Of a stretch of DNA of 20,600 nt, positions 19,458-20,600 are shown piece after piece. This DNA is from a virus. Location of the stretch: IMG/VR virus record IMGVR_UViG_3300042298_002298, positions 1 to 20,600 of that record; one strand, given 5' to 3'. Within the stretch, counting starts at the first letter, position 1, and each line of letters starts with the position of its first letter. The notes beneath the pieces are model-generated. The model was given only the letters and a program-made list of their open reading frames with translations, was not told the origin of the DNA and searched no databases. The position numbers and the translations under genes are program-made.

Positions 19458-20600
19458 GTAAATCTATTCAAGACTTGTTCAACGACTCAGTTCATCTGGT
19501 CGATAAGGACATGTTCGATGAAGCCGTCCACAATCTAGACATCATTATCAAACTGCATTCGCTGGTCGCATCGGCCTACTCATTGCGTGGCCGTGTCCAC
19601 TGGGAAATGAATCGCTGGGACAAGGCTCTCCACGATTTCGAAATGCTAATGCGACTAGACCCGAATAGTTCAGATGCGATCTGGACTATGGGCCTGATGA
19701 ACCTACAACTCGGTCGATTCGATACGGGCTGGAAGTTCTACGAGCATCGATGGGAGAGCGATGCATTCAAGTCTCCCAAACTCAAGACCAAACTCCCTCG
19801 TTGGGAACCCGGTAAGGGATACCAGAACGTCCTCGTCTGGTGTGAGCAGGGTATTGGCGATCAGATTCTGTATGGCTCATTGCTAGATGCACTGAGCAAG
19901 CAAGTCGATAAGGTCACGGTCATGCTGGACATCCGCCTTGTCGAACTATTTAAACGCGGTCTGCCACACATCCAGTTCCTAAGGCATGACGCACGGGTTA
20001 AGAACTCTGAGTACGACTCGCAGATTCCGATTGCCAGTATCGGCGAGTTCTTTATCAAGTCCTTCGACGATATTCCGAAGCATCGTTCCACCAACTTCTT
20101 GGTTCCCAACTACGACTATGCAGGGACGATCTCCAAGCAACTGAAGATTCGGGGCGATGAGTTCATTGTGGGACTGTCATGGGCTAGCACAGCCCCTCGC
20201 GTAGGCGAACACAAGAGCATTGCTCTGAAAGAACTGGAGCCGCTGTTCGATATCCCGAACACCCGGTTCGTGAACCTTCAGTACGGGAAAAACAAAGAAC
20301 AGATCGAACCGTTTGAAAAAGAAACGGGCAGGCGCGTTGATCAGACTCACGTCAATACCTTCTTTGATCTGGAAGGAATCGCTGCCACCATGCAGTGCTG
20401 CGATGTGGTGGTGTCATGCAGCAATGCCAACGTCCATATCGCTGGCGGCATGGGTAAGCCTGTCCTGATGTTCGATGCCAACAAACTCTGGTACTGGAAC
20501 GGCAAAGACGGGGATCGATCCCTGTGGTATCCCAGCGTCCGCATGTTTAACCGTAAGAACATGGTCGCCCCTTGGGACGATCAGGTTCGTGACATTACTA
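19454..20600 (+). CDS. TPR-glycosyltransferase-like protein (partial, runs off the end)
   Basis: GTG 19454 (overlapping the previous stop, with GGGAGAG upstream) starts a frame open to the window end, at least 382 residues. Residues ~40-105 are tetratricopeptide-like: AYSLRGRVHWEMNRWDKALHDFEMLMRLDPNSSDAIWTMGLMNLQLGRFDTGWKFYEHRWE. A catalytic-type domain follows with VLVWCEQGIGDQILYGSLLDAL, GLSWASTAPRVGEHKSIAL and a VVVSCSNANVHIAGGMGKPVLMF segment, the pattern of glycosyltransferase family 9-like (heptosyltransferase-type) proteins fused to TPRs. In phages such proteins could glycosylate virion or host surface; the substrate cannot be read from the sequence. ATTTAAAC in Leu-Phe-Lys-Arg codons (19948-19955). 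Confidence 0.82.
   Translation, partial: MSKSIQDLFNDSVHLVDKDMFDEAVHNLDIIIKLHSLVASAYSLRGRVHWEMNRWDKALHDFEMLMRLDPNSSDAIWTMGLMNLQLGRFDTGWKFYEHRWESDAFKSPKLKTKLPRWEPGKGYQNVLVWCEQGIGDQILYGSLLDALSKQVDKVTVMLDIRLVELFKRGLPHIQFLRHDARVKNSEYDSQIPIASIGEFFIKSFDDIPKHRSTNFLVPNYDYAGTISKQLKIRGDEFIVGLSWASTAPRVGEHKSIALKELEPLFDIPNTRFVNLQYGKNKEQIEPFEKETGRRVDQTHVNTFFDLEGIAATMQCCDVVVSCSNANVHIAGGMGKPVLMFDANKLWYWNGKDGDRSLWYPSVRMFNRKNMVAPWDDQVRDIT

Larger units (their letters stand above)
621..20552. repeat. Dispersed octamer family RTTTAAAC / GTTTACAC / GGTTAAAC
   Basis: Individual sites, not one continuous element. ATTTAAAC or GTTTAAAC on either strand starts at 621, 2429, 4624, 9061, 12758, 13482, 13918, 14689, 15961, 16824, 17757, 19327 and 19948 (13 sites; about 1-2 expected by chance). 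GTTTACAC or complement starts at 3652, 7312, 7398, 8043, 9409 and 10030. GGTTAAAC or complement starts at 7988, 10717, 11610, 18561 and 20545. All share TAAAC on one strand. Sites lie in genes, next to ribosome sites, in terminator stems and in promoters. The regular spread and use of rare TTA codons point to selection for DNA sequence, e.g. a protein-binding signal. Confidence 0.7.

Noticed and set aside
1-20600. CRISPR array, insertion sequence or integrase attachment site
   Set aside because: No regularly spaced direct repeats, transposase or integrase were seen; the dispersed octamers are too short and too irregular.

Overview
The window is part of the genome of a tailed double-stranded DNA bacteriophage (Caudoviricetes), most likely infecting a Gram-negative bacterium. 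The support is a leftward packaging and head-assembly cluster (small and large terminase, portal, GroES-like co-chaperonin, scaffold-like protein, virion protein). It is followed by blocks of very small tightly coupled genes and by a replication and recombination set (gp4-type primase-helicase, RusA, PD-(D/E)XK nuclease, Sak/DUF1071-like annealing protein, SSB-like protein). Promoters resemble sigma-70 boxes and one small protein has a Gram-negative-style signal peptide. No host gene, integrase, tRNA, rRNA or CRISPR array was seen. The host cannot be named from the sequence.

Layout: 1-7898 runs leftward, from terminase small subunit through a 0.47 kb non-coding spacer to terminase large subunit, a small Gly/Lys-rich protein, portal, a 66-aa protein, GroES-like protein, scaffold-like protein, a 148-aa protein and a partial virion protein that leaves the window. 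7899-8355 is a divergent control region with a perfect dyad, a hairpin-rich stretch and iterated CACTGAG repeats. 8356-14178 runs rightward. Its first operon carries two hammerhead ribozymes, then come SprT-like metalloprotease, MoxR-type ATPase and a partner protein from one promoter, then about ten tiny genes from a second promoter, ending at a strong terminator. 14270-16901 runs leftward: RusA, a very AT-rich palindromic gap (possible origin), primase-helicase and a PD-(D/E)XK-like protein. 16950-20600 runs rightward: small protein, RecB/Cas4-like nuclease, annealing protein, SSB-like protein, HTH protein, terminator, 37-aa ORF, and a TPR-glycosyltransferase-like gene cut by the window end.

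The most unusual content is RNA and dispersed DNA signals. Two type II hammerhead ribozymes (8589-8640 and 9324-9402) fit the core consensus base for base. They begin right after two stop codons and bracket three small genes. Double cleavage would release a 762-nt RNA whose two ends could rebuild a hybrid hammerhead if ligated. Second, a family of octamers (ATTTAAAC or GTTTAAAC, GTTTACAC, GGTTAAAC) recurs about 24 times in both strands, inside and between genes, and in several genes forces TTA leucine codons. This suggests a genome-wide protein-binding signal unrelated to coding.

How it may work together: the rightward middle region would be expressed early from sigma-70-like promoters sharing a common leader (GGAGAACAG). 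The nuclease, annealing protein, SSB-like protein, RusA and primase-helicase would replicate and recombine the DNA. The leftward block would package it and build heads. Temporal order is inferred from similar phages, not shown by the sequence.
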